Shown: positions 15,545-24,023 of the stretch, piece after piece
How positions within the stretch are numbered: the first letter of the stretch is position 1
Layout: each line of letters starts with the position of its first letter
NCBI GenBank assembly: GCA_947441435.1
Contig: CANETX010000007.1
Coordinates: 1 to 35,349 of the forward strand
DNA from: Planctomycetaceae bacterium
GTDB taxonomy: Bacteria > Planctomycetota > Phycisphaerae > Phycisphaerales > SM1A02
Length of the DNA: 35,349 bases
Direction: 5' to 3'
The notes under the pieces: generated by a model
Databases searched by the model: none
The model's input: only the letters and a program-made list of their open reading frames with translations
Told to the model about the DNA's origin: nothing
Translations under genes and position numbers: made by a program

Positions 15545-17095
15545 GTGGGCGACGATCTCCAACCCGTGGCGTCAGTTGAGACGATCGAGTTGCCAGCGCA
15601 ACTCCGACTCGACGCCTGGCGACAGCTTGAGTTCGACCACTCGGGCACGAGGCTCGCGCTTGAGTACATGGTGGACGCCCGCGCGTTTCCGTGGCTTTCC
15701 GAGCACTCCGTGGATGTCGCGCTTCCCGCTGGGCTGGGTGCTGCCGCGATGCTCTTGTGGGTCACCCGTCGCATCATTCGCAGGCCGCGCACAGTCGGTC
15801 GCACGTATTGCCGGCGATGCGGCTACGACCTTACTCCCCCAGAGGGCGCGATCCTGTGCGCCACCTGTCACGAGTGTGGGCAGCGCACTCTGGGACGCGC
15901 GTTGCAAGGACGTCGGCTTCGCCCTTGGCACTTCGCGCTCCCAATGCTCTTCCTGGGATGTGTCATCGCGTGCGCTGGCATCTGCTACGAAGGCCTTTCG
16001 TCGATGCAGACCGCGCTCGCGCCCTCGGCTTGGCCCATCGCGTCGATCGAATCCGGCATTCGCGGATGGCCGCTGTGGCGCATCAAGTGCGCCCCGTCGT
16101 GGGAGTCCCGGTGCGCCTCTTACTCGCTCGGCACCGATGGACGGTTGCACGGCCATCCATGGATCGTTCCCATGCATCCTGCATGGCGCTTCAGTTCTGA
16201 TGGCTCGCACCTCGTCTCACTGGAGTTCTCTCAACGCGGCGGGTGGATCCACCGTGCGCTGATCCATGACTTCGCCGCGCGGACGAGCCGCACGGTCGAC
16301 TTCGGGACGGCAACCGATGGGTTCTTTCAACTCGCAGCAGTGGCGGCTCATGGGACCTCCGCGCTCGTCATTCAGACGCTCTTGGTGGGTGCAGCCGGGG
16401 AAGCAGATACCAAGCTTCTGCAACTCGATCTTGCCACCGGGGTGCTCACGGCGATCGCGTCCACCACGGTTCCCTCCTGGGATGGCGGAGGATCACCGCT
16501 GAGTTACTCGACGCCTCCGATGTCGGCATGCGTCAGCCAATCGCAGGCGATTCCCTGGGCTCTCGTCGTGCACGACCTGCGACGCTTGGGTGGCGGTGCC
16601 CGCGGCGCGCGAGGCGGCTCGCTCCTGATCGTTGGCACCGCCGAGGGCGAACGACGCATCCCCATTCCACACGTGATGGGCGTCTTGCCGACGAGCTTCA
16701 CATGCGTGATCGCCGATGATGACACGGTGGTCATCAATGGCTCACTTAGCGTCCATGTGCGTACCGCCACGTTCGCAAGCAAGGCCAAGGCGCGCTTCGA
16801 CGTGATCCCGACCGACGATCCCCACACTGATCGGTTGGTTGAGTACGAACTTCTGATGACCGCGACCCTTGACGGGGGTGACACAGGCACCGAGACCGAG
16901 CGCGGCACGATTGCGATGCTTGACTCGCGCCCCCAGGCGCCAGCAAGGAGCGGATCGCCTTACCAGTACCGTCCACTTGCCGCATTCAGTCCCCGAAGCG
17001 GGATCTGTGCACTCGAGTGTGCGGACGGTGCGGCCGACGCGCCTCGGGTCCTGAGAGTCTGGCGCTTGACGCCGCAGCTCCCGCACGGGCAGTAG
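15545..17095 (+). CDS. Two-helix membrane protein with cytoplasmic zinc ribbon and large C-terminal domain
   Basis: A 516-residue protein of unknown function. A short N-terminal region precedes one hydrophobic helix (about 58-77, PAGLGAAAMLLWV). A basic stretch (RRIIRRPRTVGR) leads to the zinc ribbon YCRRCGYDLTPP followed by CATCHECGQRTLG, giving two CxxC pairs. A second hydrophobic helix (HFALPMLFLGCVIACAGICY) is followed by about 370 residues with no clear homologue but repeated strand-like segments such as RFSSDGSHLVSLEFS. This suggests a propeller-like or beta-rich extracytoplasmic part. 'CRRCGYDL' ribbons in membrane proteins are common in planctomycetes. The GTG start is supported by a TACCGT 8 nt upstream. 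The following gene starts 13 nt after the stop. Confidence 0.65.
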   Translation: MGDDLQPVASVETIELPAQLRLDAWRQLEFDHSGTRLALEYMVDARAFPWLSEHSVDVALPAGLGAAAMLLWVTRRIIRRPRTVGRTYCRRCGYDLTPPEGAILCATCHECGQRTLGRALQGRRLRPWHFALPMLFLGCVIACAGICYEGLSSMQTALAPSAWPIASIESGIRGWPLWRIKCAPSWESRCASYSLGTDGRLHGHPWIVPMHPAWRFSSDGSHLVSLEFSQRGGWIHRALIHDFAARTSRTVDFGTATDGFFQLAAVAAHGTSALVIQTLLVGAAGEADTKLLQLDLATGVLTAIASTTVPSWDGGGSPLSYSTPPMSACVSQSQAIPWALVVHDLRRLGGGARGARGGSLLIVGTAEGERRIPIPHVMGVLPTSFTCVIADDDTVVINGSLSVHVRTATFASKAKARFDVIPTDDPHTDRLVEYELLMTATLDGGDTGTETERGTIAMLDSRPQAPARSGSPYQYRPLAAFSPRSGICALECADGAADAPRVLRVWRLTPQLPHGQ

Positions 17096-17098
17096 GCT
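17093..17098 (+). promoter_or_regulatory. -10-like TAGGCT upstream of the uup operon
   Basis: TAGGCT begins at the stop codon of the upstream gene and ends 10 nt before the ATG at 17109. It would give the helical-protein/uup pair its own short-leader transcript. Confidence 0.4.
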
Positions 17099-17108
17099 TG
17101 CCCCTCCG

Positions 17109-17642
17109 ATGCTTGAACACATTTGGCCGACACTTCCGACTCCGCTGCGCGCCGAACTCATCGCCCAGTGCGTGACGTATCTCAAGAGCGCCCCCGACGA
17201 ATGCGACTCCTTTGCGACCCTCGTTGCGGATATCACCAAGTCACGCGCGCAGACGATCAAGTCGCAGTGGCGCCTCGCGAACTTCTATGGCACCACGCTT
17301 GCGATCACCCGCGAGCCCCAGAGAGCATCGCCATACTTCGCGCAGACATTTCTGGCGGCCCGCAAGAGCGACGTAGCCGCGCTCTACAACGCGCTCCGCG
17401 TTGCGCACAAGGACTTGGCGCTCGAGGAGGCGGCGGCGGCGACTTCGCCACCGACCCAAGCCCTGTTCGCGAGTGTCCTTGAGAAGGGCCTCGACGGAAT
17501 CGACCCCGCGATCGTGCAGTGCATGATTGCTGTGATCGCCGATACAGGGGTCGACACCTGGCAGAGCCCAGCGCGCAAGGCGCTCGAAGCGCATCTTGCG
17601 ACAACGTCTTCGGCGCAAGCGGCAGTGCGCGCCAAGAGCTGA
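17109..17642 (+). CDS. Small soluble helical protein of unknown function, coupled to uup
   Basis: A 177-residue protein, no signal peptide or membrane helix. It is largely helical, with segments such as LRAELIAQCVTYLKSAPDEC, ALYNALRVAHKDLALEEAA and ATSPPTQALFASVLEKGLDG. I do not recognise the family. Its TGA overlaps the ATG of the Uup-type ABC-F gene by one base (TGATG), a classic sign of translational coupling, so a role near Uup (ribosome, DNA or mobile-element stability) is a reasonable guess only. A TAGGCT ten bases upstream may be its own promoter. Nothing in the sequence points to catalysis. Confidence 0.65.
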   Translation: MLEHIWPTLPTPLRAELIAQCVTYLKSAPDECDSFATLVADITKSRAQTIKSQWRLANFYGTTLAITREPQRASPYFAQTFLAARKSDVAALYNALRVAHKDLALEEAAAATSPPTQALFASVLEKGLDGIDPAIVQCMIAVIADTGVDTWQSPARKALEAHLATTSSAQAAVRAKS

Positions 17643-19558
17643 TGCTGCTGAGCGCGAGCGACCTCTCAAAGTCACACGGACTCCGCGAACTCTTTCGCGG
17701 GGTCTCGGTCAGCGTCGCCGATGGCGATCGCGTTGGGTTCATCGGTCCAAATGGATCGGGGAAGAGCACGATGCTGCGGATGTTCGCTGGCGTCGAAGAG
17801 CCCGATGTTGGCATCGTGCGTACGCAGCGCGGCGCAGTGATTGTCTATGTTCCGCAGCGCGATGACTTCCCCGATGGCACCACCCCACGGTCCGTGGCGA
17901 CAGCGGCGTCGCTGTCCGCGGCGTCGGTGCACGGCGACTCGCATGAAGCTGAAGTGCTCGGTGGGATGATCTTGGGCAAATTGGGATTTGCGGAGTCGCG
18001 TATGAACGACCCCGTCGCGCTGCTGTCGGGCGGTTGGAAGAAGCGACTCTCGATTGCGCGCGGGCTGTGCGAAGCGGGCGGCACTCCAGACCTCCTGCTC
18101 CTTGACGAGCCGACGAACCATCTTGATGTTGAGGGCATCCGCTGGCTTGAACAGTTCCTCGCCCGGCCATCCAATGACATCCGCGCCGGAGCATGTGTGT
18201 TCGTCACCCACGACCGCGCATTCCTGGAGCGCGTTGCGACACGTGTCATCGAGCTGAGCCGGGCGTATGCGCAAGGCACGCTCGCTGCCGAGGGCAATTA
18301 CACGGAGTTTCTGCGCCGCCGCGCGGACTATCTCGAATCGCAGGCGCGCGCCGAGAGCGCGCTGGCGAACGAAGTGCGCATCGACAATGTGTGGCTCGGT
18401 CGCGGGGCGCAAGCACGGCGGACGAAGGCGAAGGGGCGCATTGAGGACAGCGCAGAGCGACGCGATGCGCTCGACGCGATCACCGAACGCAATGCCGCTG
18501 CGACTGCCGGCGGCGCAGGGGTCGATTTCACTGCCAGTGGACGGCGCACCCGCAAGCTCGTGCATGCCGAGGGGATCTCCAAGAGTTTTGCCGATGAGCG
18601 CGGAACGGTTCGCACGCTCTTCCGCGGGCTCGATCTCGAACTTACCCCAGGCGATCGCATCGGATTGATGGGCCCGAACGGTTCGGGCAAGACGACACTG
18701 CTGCGACTCCTCTGCGGTGACCTTGCACCCGACACTGGCAGCGTGCGATTCGCGGATCCGATGCCGCGCATCGTCGTGCTGCGCCAACAGCGCGCGGACA
18801 TTCCGGAGAGCACGCTCTTGCGCGATGCGATCTGCCCGCTCGGGGATGTCGTCGACTTCCAAGGCAGACCGATGCACATCACCGCATGGGCACGCCGGTT
18901 TCTCTTCAAGGATGCGCAGCTCCTGCAGACCGTCGGCAATCTGTCGGGGGGCGAGCGCGCGCGGGCGCACCTCGCGCGCATGATGCTCGAACCCGCGGAC
19001 ATCCTCGTGCTCGATGAACCGACCAACGATCTGGACATCCCGACGCTTGAAGTGCTTGAGGAGTCGGTCGAGTCGTTCCCTGGGGCGGTCCTGCTCGTCA
19101 CCCACGATCGAACGATGCTCCGGCGGCTCGCCAAGAGTGTCGTGGTGATCGGTGCCCCCGATGCGTCGGTCTCGGTGGTGGCGAGCCTCGATCAAGCGCT
19201 GAGCGCGCTCGAGCGCGCCGAGCGCGAGACACAAGAGCGCGATCGGGCGAGCCAACGCGCAGAGCGCGCGGACGCGGTGCGCGCAGGAGGCGGGCCATCC
19301 CCGGTGACGCCAGCGCAATCGGCCGCTGTGGCCCGCAAGAGGCTCAATTTCAAGGAACAGCGTGAATTCGACGGCATCGAAGCGGCGGTCCACGCCGCCG
19401 AGGAGGTGTCGCACACAGCAGAGGCGCGGCTGCGCGATCCTGCGATTGCGGCAGATCACGTCAAGATGGCTCAGGCGTGTCAGGCACTCGATGCTGCCCA
19501 TGCAAAGGTCGCGACGCTTTATGCGCGCTGGCAAGAACTCGAGAGCCGGCGCGGGTGA
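17642..19558 (+). CDS. uup: ABC-F family ATPase, Uup type
   Basis: A 638-residue soluble ATPase with two ABC domains and no membrane part. Domain 1: Walker A GPNGSGKST (35-43), signature LSGGWKKRLSIAR (128-140), Walker B LLLLDEPTNHLD (151-162). The inter-domain linker carries WLGRGAQARRTKAKGRI (251-267), a typical ABC-F linker sequence. Domain 2: Walker A GPNGSGKTT (344-352), signature LSGGERARAHLARMM (434-448), Walker B ILVLDEPTNDLDI (454-466). A C-terminal coiled coil begins around RLNFKEQREFDGIEAAVHA and ends YARWQELESRRG, as in Uup. In E. coli, Uup is an ABC-F protein linked to ribosome function and to transposon precise excision. Start: ATG at 17642 overlaps the upstream stop by 1 nt; an earlier in-frame start would lie inside that gene. 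Confidence 0.92.
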   Translation: MLLSASDLSKSHGLRELFRGVSVSVADGDRVGFIGPNGSGKSTMLRMFAGVEEPDVGIVRTQRGAVIVYVPQRDDFPDGTTPRSVATAASLSAASVHGDSHEAEVLGGMILGKLGFAESRMNDPVALLSGGWKKRLSIARGLCEAGGTPDLLLLDEPTNHLDVEGIRWLEQFLARPSNDIRAGACVFVTHDRAFLERVATRVIELSRAYAQGTLAAEGNYTEFLRRRADYLESQARAESALANEVRIDNVWLGRGAQARRTKAKGRIEDSAERRDALDAITERNAAATAGGAGVDFTASGRRTRKLVHAEGISKSFADERGTVRTLFRGLDLELTPGDRIGLMGPNGSGKTTLLRLLCGDLAPDTGSVRFADPMPRIVVLRQQRADIPESTLLRDAICPLGDVVDFQGRPMHITAWARRFLFKDAQLLQTVGNLSGGERARAHLARMMLEPADILVLDEPTNDLDIPTLEVLEESVESFPGAVLLVTHDRTMLRRLAKSVVVIGAPDASVSVVASLDQALSALERAERETQERDRASQRAERADAVRAGGGPSPVTPAQSAAVARKRLNFKEQREFDGIEAAVHAAEEVSHTAEARLRDPAIAADHVKMAQACQALDAAHAKVATLYARWQELESRRG

Positions 19559-19634
19559 GTCGGTTGACAGGGGCCGGCCCCCCCGCCTGGCGTCACTGCT
19601 GGATCACTCTCCGACCGCATCGAGCCCGATGTCG

Positions 19635-20699
19635 TCAAACGCCTGCGCGCACCATGTCGGTGACAAAGAGCATGAGTAGCGTGGACACCTCGATCTCGAA
19701 CCAGTCGCGCGAACGCCCCGAGAACGGCTGACAAATGGCTGCGGCGTGGCCCACATCCTTGGGTCGGTATCGCCGCCGCCATCGCTTGTGATCCTGCCAC
19801 AGGGTCATCGTGCGGAAGTCGTCGATCTTGGCGATCACATCTCCCTGTTGGAAGACGATCGACTCATTGATCCCCTCGAACGGCTCGCCGCGCGCGCTCA
19901 TCACGATCGTGACGAGATCCCCCCGCTCCGTCGCGAGCGCGATCGACATGTTCTCGTCACGGCCTTCGGGGTCAGCGAACGAGAGCGTGACCTCGATCGA
20001 GGTGGGGATGCCCTGCCACGCCAGCATGTGGATCGCAAGATCCAGCCAGTGGCCGACATTGCCGCAGATCCGGGTCCCCTCTTGCGGGTCGCGGTACCAG
20101 TGACCGGCCGGAAGGAGATGCCCGAGCACGATGCACATCAGGCTCAGCGGACCATCCGTCCCCTCGCACCTCCGGGCAATCTCGCGGATCGCCGCCGAGT
20201 GAGGACCGTTGTAACCGGCAAACACCCGTCCACGCGCGGCGCGTGCGAGCGGAAAGAGCTGCGCGGCCTGCTCGACAGTCGTGCAGATCGGCTTCTCGAT
20301 ATAAACGCGCTTCCCCGCCTCAAGGCACGCGACCGCGTATCGGCTGTGCGACGCATGGTTTGAGGCAACATAGATGAGTTCGCACGACGGATTCGCGATG
20401 ACCTTCTGAGCAACACCACCCGGCGCGGCGATCCGGAAGAATCGCGCGAAGGTCGACTGCGCCTCATGGCTCGGATCGCAGCAGTCCACGAATCGATTCC
20501 CGAATCGCCGGCACAGGATGCACCCGATGGTCGCGAACGCGAACTGGCCGCACCCGATCACACCCACATCTCGGACCCGGGCAAGGCGCGGTCTCACGAA
20601 CCCCGGCAGCCGGCGGCTCCTTCCCGCCACTTTGTAAAACGTCCGCCACCAACCGTAGATCCCGAGAAACCGAATCGTCTTGGTCAGCCCGCGAATCAT
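19635..20699 (-). CDS. Gfo/Idh/MocA-family NAD(P)-dependent oxidoreductase
   Basis: A 354-residue oxidoreductase. The N-terminal Rossmann domain has VGVIGCGQFAFATIGCIL (about 44-61), and the family lysine lies in RVYIEKPICTT (about 130-140), with EKP as the catalytic-lysine motif. The second half carries GHWLDLAIHML, in the C-terminal domain that usually holds the active-site histidine. Members act on sugars, inositols or sugar nucleotides, so the substrate is open. The first 40 residues (MIRGLTKTIRFLGIYGWWRT) are an extension lacking in many homologues; they resemble the region found in bi-domain oxidoreductases tied to surface polysaccharide clusters, but no such cluster is here. It lies 19 nt downstream of the potassium channel on the same strand, so both may be cotranscribed. 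Confidence 0.85.
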   Translation of the reverse strand: MIRGLTKTIRFLGIYGWWRTFYKVAGRSRRLPGFVRPRLARVRDVGVIGCGQFAFATIGCILCRRFGNRFVDCCDPSHEAQSTFARFFRIAAPGGVAQKVIANPSCELIYVASNHASHSRYAVACLEAGKRVYIEKPICTTVEQAAQLFPLARAARGRVFAGYNGPHSAAIREIARRCEGTDGPLSLMCIVLGHLLPAGHWYRDPQEGTRICGNVGHWLDLAIHMLAWQGIPTSIEVTLSFADPEGRDENMSIALATERGDLVTIVMSARGEPFEGINESIVFQQGDVIAKIDDFRTMTLWQDHKRWRRRYRPKDVGHAAAICQPFSGRSRDWFEIEVSTLLMLFVTDMVRAGV

Positions 20700-20718
20700 C
20701 GTGCCCCATCCTCCGTGG

Positions 20719-21402
20719 TCAGTCTGCCGCTCCGCGCTGGCGATCAGCGGCGATGGCGACTGAACCGAGCTTCGCGATGAGCCCGACGATGATCACGAGG
20801 CCGGTGATCGCCTCAATCATGCTCGCGGATCGCGCCCAACTCGACCGAGGGACGATGTCGCCGTAACCGACTGTGGCAATCGTCGTCACCGAGTAGTAGA
20901 GCGCGTCGTACCAGCCGAAGATGAGTGCGGCGTTGTCAGCGGCCGTTGAGTAGGCCTTCGGATCGACCGCGGAGATGTGCCGGTGCACCGACCCGAAGAG
21001 CACGGCGACCAGCAGGTACACGACGAGCCCCCCATACACGCGGTCGTCGATGACCGCCTTCGCCCGCAGCAACTCTTTGGCAAGGACAATGACGAGGTAG
21101 AGGTAGTACGCCCACACGAGATAAGAGATCTTGCTCAGCGCCATCGCGTGTGGATCGAATCGGTAGCCGAACCACCCCCACGTGGCAAGGACTAGAAAGA
21201 GCGCGGCGAGTGGAATCGCCCGCTTCCAGTGGCTGATCGCGGCCACGCCGAGTATCGGCAGCACCACGAGGATCACCGGAAAGAGGTCGCGCAGGAACTC
21301 AGATTCTCCGTCGAGGAGCGGGTGCGCTCCGATGAGCAGAATCAGCGCGACGAGGAGCGGCAGCGTCCGGTTCTTCAGCCATTTGAGTGGGTCGCGGCGC
21401 AT
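20719..21402 (-). CDS. Two-pore-helix ion channel, K+ channel type
   Basis: A 227-residue membrane channel. The selectivity filter TVGYGD stands at 177-182 in TTIATVGYGDIVPRSS, preceded by the pore helix (GWYDALYYSV) and followed by the inner helix (IEAITGLVIIVGLIA, about 197-211). Upstream helices are predicted near 13-30, 41-57, 62-79, 90-109 and 122-140, so the layout resembles a 6-TM-like channel with weak or no voltage sensor: no arginine-rich S4 is visible. No cytoplasmic RCK domain follows. The ATG at 21402 is used; further upstream the frame would overlap the divergent receptor channel. TACAGT at 21436-21431 gives a leader of about 28 nt. Its gene is head to head with a receptor channel, 67 nt apart. 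Confidence 0.88.
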   Translation of the reverse strand: MRRDPLKWLKNRTLPLLVALILLIGAHPLLDGESEFLRDLFPVILVVLPILGVAAISHWKRAIPLAALFLVLATWGWFGYRFDPHAMALSKISYLVWAYYLYLVIVLAKELLRAKAVIDDRVYGGLVVYLLVAVLFGSVHRHISAVDPKAYSTAADNAALIFGWYDALYYSVTTIATVGYGDIVPRSSWARSASMIEAITGLVIIVGLIAKLGSVAIAADRQRGAAD

Positions 21403-21453
21403 GCAGGGCTGGTCCAGTGGATCCGCGCCTACTGTAGCGAACGGGTGCCTCAC

Positions 21454-21459
21454 TATTAT
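21454..21459 (+). promoter_or_regulatory. -10-like TATTAT upstream of the receptor channel gene
   Basis: TATTAT ends 10 nt before the ATG at 21470 in the divergent gap between two channel genes. On the other strand, TACAGT (21436-21431) may drive the K+ channel gene. No clear -35 is seen for either. Confidence 0.45.
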
Positions 21460-21469
21460 TCGCCGACTC

Positions 21470-22549
21470 ATGACCGTGCTCGCTTCGTTCTTCGCGCTCG
21501 CGTGCGCACTCACTGGCGCAGCAACTGCACAACCTTCTCCTGACCCGCGGTGCTCCGACCTCATCGTCGGTGTTCTGGTGCAGGCTCCCTTCGTCGAGAA
21601 GACTCCTTCGGGCGAGTACACAGGGTTCGCGATCGAGCTGTGGGAAGAGATCGCGCGCCGCACGCAGACCACATTCACCTACCGCGAGTACTCCACAGTC
21701 CCGCAGATTCTCGACGCCGTCTCGACTTCGGCGGTCGATCTCGCCGTGACTGACCTGACCGTCACTGGCGAGCGCCTCGAGCGCATGGAATTCTGCCAGC
21801 CGTTCTACCACTCTGGGCTCACCATCATGATCAATGAGGACCGCCGCGTGTCGTTCACGCGACTGCTCGACAGCCTGCGGTCGAGCGGAAGCTTGGAACT
21901 TGCGGGAATCGCGTGCGCGGCCATCCTCGCGCTGACCGTCGTGGTGACCGTGGCATTGAGACGACTCAACCCCGCATTCTCCAAGCACTGGCATCACGGA
22001 CTCGCAGAGTCGTTCTATCACGTCGTTTCTGTCGCGATGACCGGCAAGACCAGTTACAAGGGGACGGTTGGTCCCCTCGGCCGCATCGTCGCGGCGATCT
22101 GGATCCTGTGCGGTGTGGCGGTCGTCGCGTACATCACGTCGACCGTGACCTCCGAGATGACGGCGAACAAACTGCGCGATGCCATCTCGGGGCCAGGCGA
22201 TCTCGCCGGCAAGAACGTCGGCGTGGTCCGCGGCACCACGAGCGCCGACTACTCGAAGACGCAGGGGTGGCAGACGCTGGGATTCGATCACTTGGGGCTC
22301 GCCGTCGACGCGCTCGTCGCGCGCGAGATCCAGGCAATCGTGTTCGACGCACCCGCCCTCCAGTTCTACGACCACGCCCACCCCGAGCTGCCACTCGCGG
22401 AAGTCGGTCCGATCTTCGACCCCTCGCGGTATGCCTTCGCACTTCCGGCGGGGAGCCCCCACCGCATCCCCTTCAATGTCGCCCTGCTCCAACTGGAGGA
22501 GGCTGGGGTCGGCGCGAAGCTGCGGGCGCAGTACTTCGGGACGCAGTGA
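21470..22549 (+). CDS. Prokaryotic ionotropic-glutamate-receptor-like channel
   Basis: A 359-residue protein laid out like GluR0: signal peptide (1-20, ending TGAATA), ligand-binding S1 (about 30-125), TM1 (143-163), re-entrant pore loop region (180-200), TM2 (204-228), then S2 (about 245-355). S1 has IVGVLVQAPFVEKTPSGEYT and LAVTDLTVTGERLERMEFCQ (91-110), where Thr99 and Arg102 lie in the place that binds the amino acid carboxylate in SBP_bac_3 folds. S2 has VVRGTTSADYSKTQ and QAIVFDAPALQFYD (288-301), with Asp293 in the amino-binding position. The pore loop reads MTGKTSYKGTVGPLGRI rather than TVGYGD, so it probably is not a standard K+ filter. It follows that ligand gating is likely and ion choice is open. 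The TATTAT 10 nt upstream supports the start. Confidence 0.82.
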   Translation: MTVLASFFALACALTGAATAQPSPDPRCSDLIVGVLVQAPFVEKTPSGEYTGFAIELWEEIARRTQTTFTYREYSTVPQILDAVSTSAVDLAVTDLTVTGERLERMEFCQPFYHSGLTIMINEDRRVSFTRLLDSLRSSGSLELAGIACAAILALTVVVTVALRRLNPAFSKHWHHGLAESFYHVVSVAMTGKTSYKGTVGPLGRIVAAIWILCGVAVVAYITSTVTSEMTANKLRDAISGPGDLAGKNVGVVRGTTSADYSKTQGWQTLGFDHLGLAVDALVAREIQAIVFDAPALQFYDHAHPELPLAEVGPIFDPSRYAFALPAGSPHRIPFNVALLQLEEAGVGAKLRAQYFGTQ

Positions 22550-22563
22550 GTCCGCGCCGCGCG

Positions 22564-23973
22564 TCAGGCCGTCCGAACCGTCCGTGCCGTCTCGTGCCGC
22601 TCGGCGAGCGCGTCCCACTTCGAGTCGAAGGCCCACTCGTAGTTGCGCCATCTCCCGATGGATCCTGAATTGATCGGCTTCGTCACCTGTTCGTGGCTGA
22701 GCGTGAACACCGTCCGCGAGTTGCGCTCGGGAGCGAGCACGGCGTCGTGGGCGTCGAGTCCAAGCAGCGCGAGCACTTTCATCGCATGGTTCGCCGGATC
22801 CGCGACAAGCCGCTCGTAGACGATCGCCTCGTGGTCCACGCCCAAGCGCGCCAGCGCGTCCGGGAGCAGCAGCCGTTCGGCTTCAATGACGCTGCGGATC
22901 GAACCAAGTGACGACATCCATCCATAGTGCATGGGATTGAAGAACGAGAGGAACGCGCTGATGGCGTTGTCGCGAGGGTCCCGGGCGATGTGGACCATCT
23001 TCGCGCCGGGAAGGACAGCACACACTTCGGGGAGGACCCGCCACACGCACAAAGTCTTGTCGAATGTCCACCGCGCTCCGACGCGCGCGAGCCGCCTCGC
23101 GCCTGCGACATATCGATCGCGCAGTTCACGCAGCGCCTCGCGCGGCAACTGCCCGTGCGCCCCCAACGGCACGCCGAGCGACGCTACTCCCTCGGCAAGA
23201 CGCTCGACTCCGTCGTACTCACCAATCCCGCTGATCTCGGGGTGGCCATCGAGCATCTGTTCAAGAAGCGTCGTCCCCGACCTCGGTAGCCCGACGACGA
23301 GCACGACGCCATCGACGGGGTCCTGCTTGGGAGTTCCCCATCCCCCCGAACGCGCGAGCAACTCGACCTGGCGTCGAATTCCCCCGACGAGACCCTCGAG
23401 GTCGTAGGGTGGGGTCGTCTCACGGTGCAGTTCGGTGGCAAAATCGAACGCCTCGCGGTATCGACCGAGCCGATCAAGGAGCTGCACCGCCTCAAACCCC
23501 GCAACGCGCTTCAAGACAACTCCACCGCCGGGTCCTGCCCCGCGCGAGATCTTCGTCAGCGCTTCGGCCGCAGCCGCCGCATCCGCCCAACTCTCGATAC
23601 GCGCACGCATGAGCGCGCCGCGGGAATCAACGGCGAGCAGCGCAGAGCGATCCACGAGGTCGGCAAGCGCCTCGCGATGATGGGCGAAGTAGAGCGTCTC
23701 GGCGAGCGCGACGGTCGCCTCAAGGGCATACGGGGATTTCGACTGCGCCACCGGCGTCAGCGCAGCGATCGCCCGATCGGCGCGGCCCAGTCGTTGATCG
23801 ACCAGCCCCCGCAGCAGCGCGCACTGCGGATCCCGCATCGCGGACGAGCCCAGCGCATCGATCGCCTCATCTGCGTCGCCGATTTTTCCTTGGTGGAACA
23901 ACGCTTGCACATGCGCGAGCGACGCGGGCGTTCCCCGGAGCGTCTGCCCCGCAATCGGTCGACGCGCCTGCAT
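22564..23973 (-). CDS. TPR-linked sulfotransferase
   Basis: A 469-residue PAPS-dependent sulfotransferase. The N-terminal about 220 residues form a helical TPR-like repeat region (LFHQGKIGDADEAIDALGSS, DQRLGRADRAIAALTPVAQ, RLGRYREAFDFATELHRE). The catalytic domain begins with the 5'-phosphosulfate loop VVGLPRSGTTLLEQMLDGHP and has the 3'-phosphate motif HIARDPRDNAISAFLSFF, followed by NPMHYGWMSS and a C-terminal INSGSIGRWRNYEW. TPR-sulfotransferases of this type are frequent in planctomycetes and proteobacteria; the acceptor is unknown. ATG at 23973 is preferred over one at 23997 because TACCAT (23985-23980) ends 6 nt before it. It is divergent from cdsA; the convergent channel gene ends 14 nt away. 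Confidence 0.88.
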   Translation of the reverse strand: MQARRPIAGQTLRGTPASLAHVQALFHQGKIGDADEAIDALGSSAMRDPQCALLRGLVDQRLGRADRAIAALTPVAQSKSPYALEATVALAETLYFAHHREALADLVDRSALLAVDSRGALMRARIESWADAAAAAEALTKISRGAGPGGGVVLKRVAGFEAVQLLDRLGRYREAFDFATELHRETTPPYDLEGLVGGIRRQVELLARSGGWGTPKQDPVDGVVLVVGLPRSGTTLLEQMLDGHPEISGIGEYDGVERLAEGVASLGVPLGAHGQLPREALRELRDRYVAGARRLARVGARWTFDKTLCVWRVLPEVCAVLPGAKMVHIARDPRDNAISAFLSFFNPMHYGWMSSLGSIRSVIEAERLLLPDALARLGVDHEAIVYERLVADPANHAMKVLALLGLDAHDAVLAPERNSRTVFTLSHEQVTKPINSGSIGRWRNYEWAFDSKWDALAERHETARTVRTA

Positions 23974-23979
23974 GGATCG

Positions 23980-23985
23980 ATGGTA
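23980..23985 (-). promoter_or_regulatory. -10-like TACCAT for the sulfotransferase gene
   Basis: TACCAT on the minus strand ends 6 nt before the ATG at 23973. This argues for that start rather than the in-frame ATG at 23997, which lies upstream of the box. Confidence 0.45.
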
Positions 23986-24011
23986 ACGCGCACCCATCGA
24001 CGCTTGATCTC

Positions 24012-24017
24012 TACACT
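24012..24017 (+). promoter_or_regulatory. -10-like TACACT for cdsA
   Basis: TACACT ends 6 nt before the ATG at 24024 in the short divergent gap to the sulfotransferase. No Shine-Dalgarno precedes the ATG. Confidence 0.45.
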
Positions 24018-24023
24018 CAGCGG

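Noticed and set aside
17672-19534. 620-residue open frame on the minus strand opposite uup
   Set aside because: The plus strand carries two complete ABC domains; the antisense frame shows no motif and is composition driven.
19570-19581. GGGGCCGGCCCC palindrome between uup and the oxidoreductase
   Set aside because: It has no loop and no T-run, so it is not a convincing terminator.
21299-22651. 450-residue minus-strand frame opposite the receptor channel
   Set aside because: Charged low-complexity product with no domain; the plus frame encodes a full receptor-channel layout.
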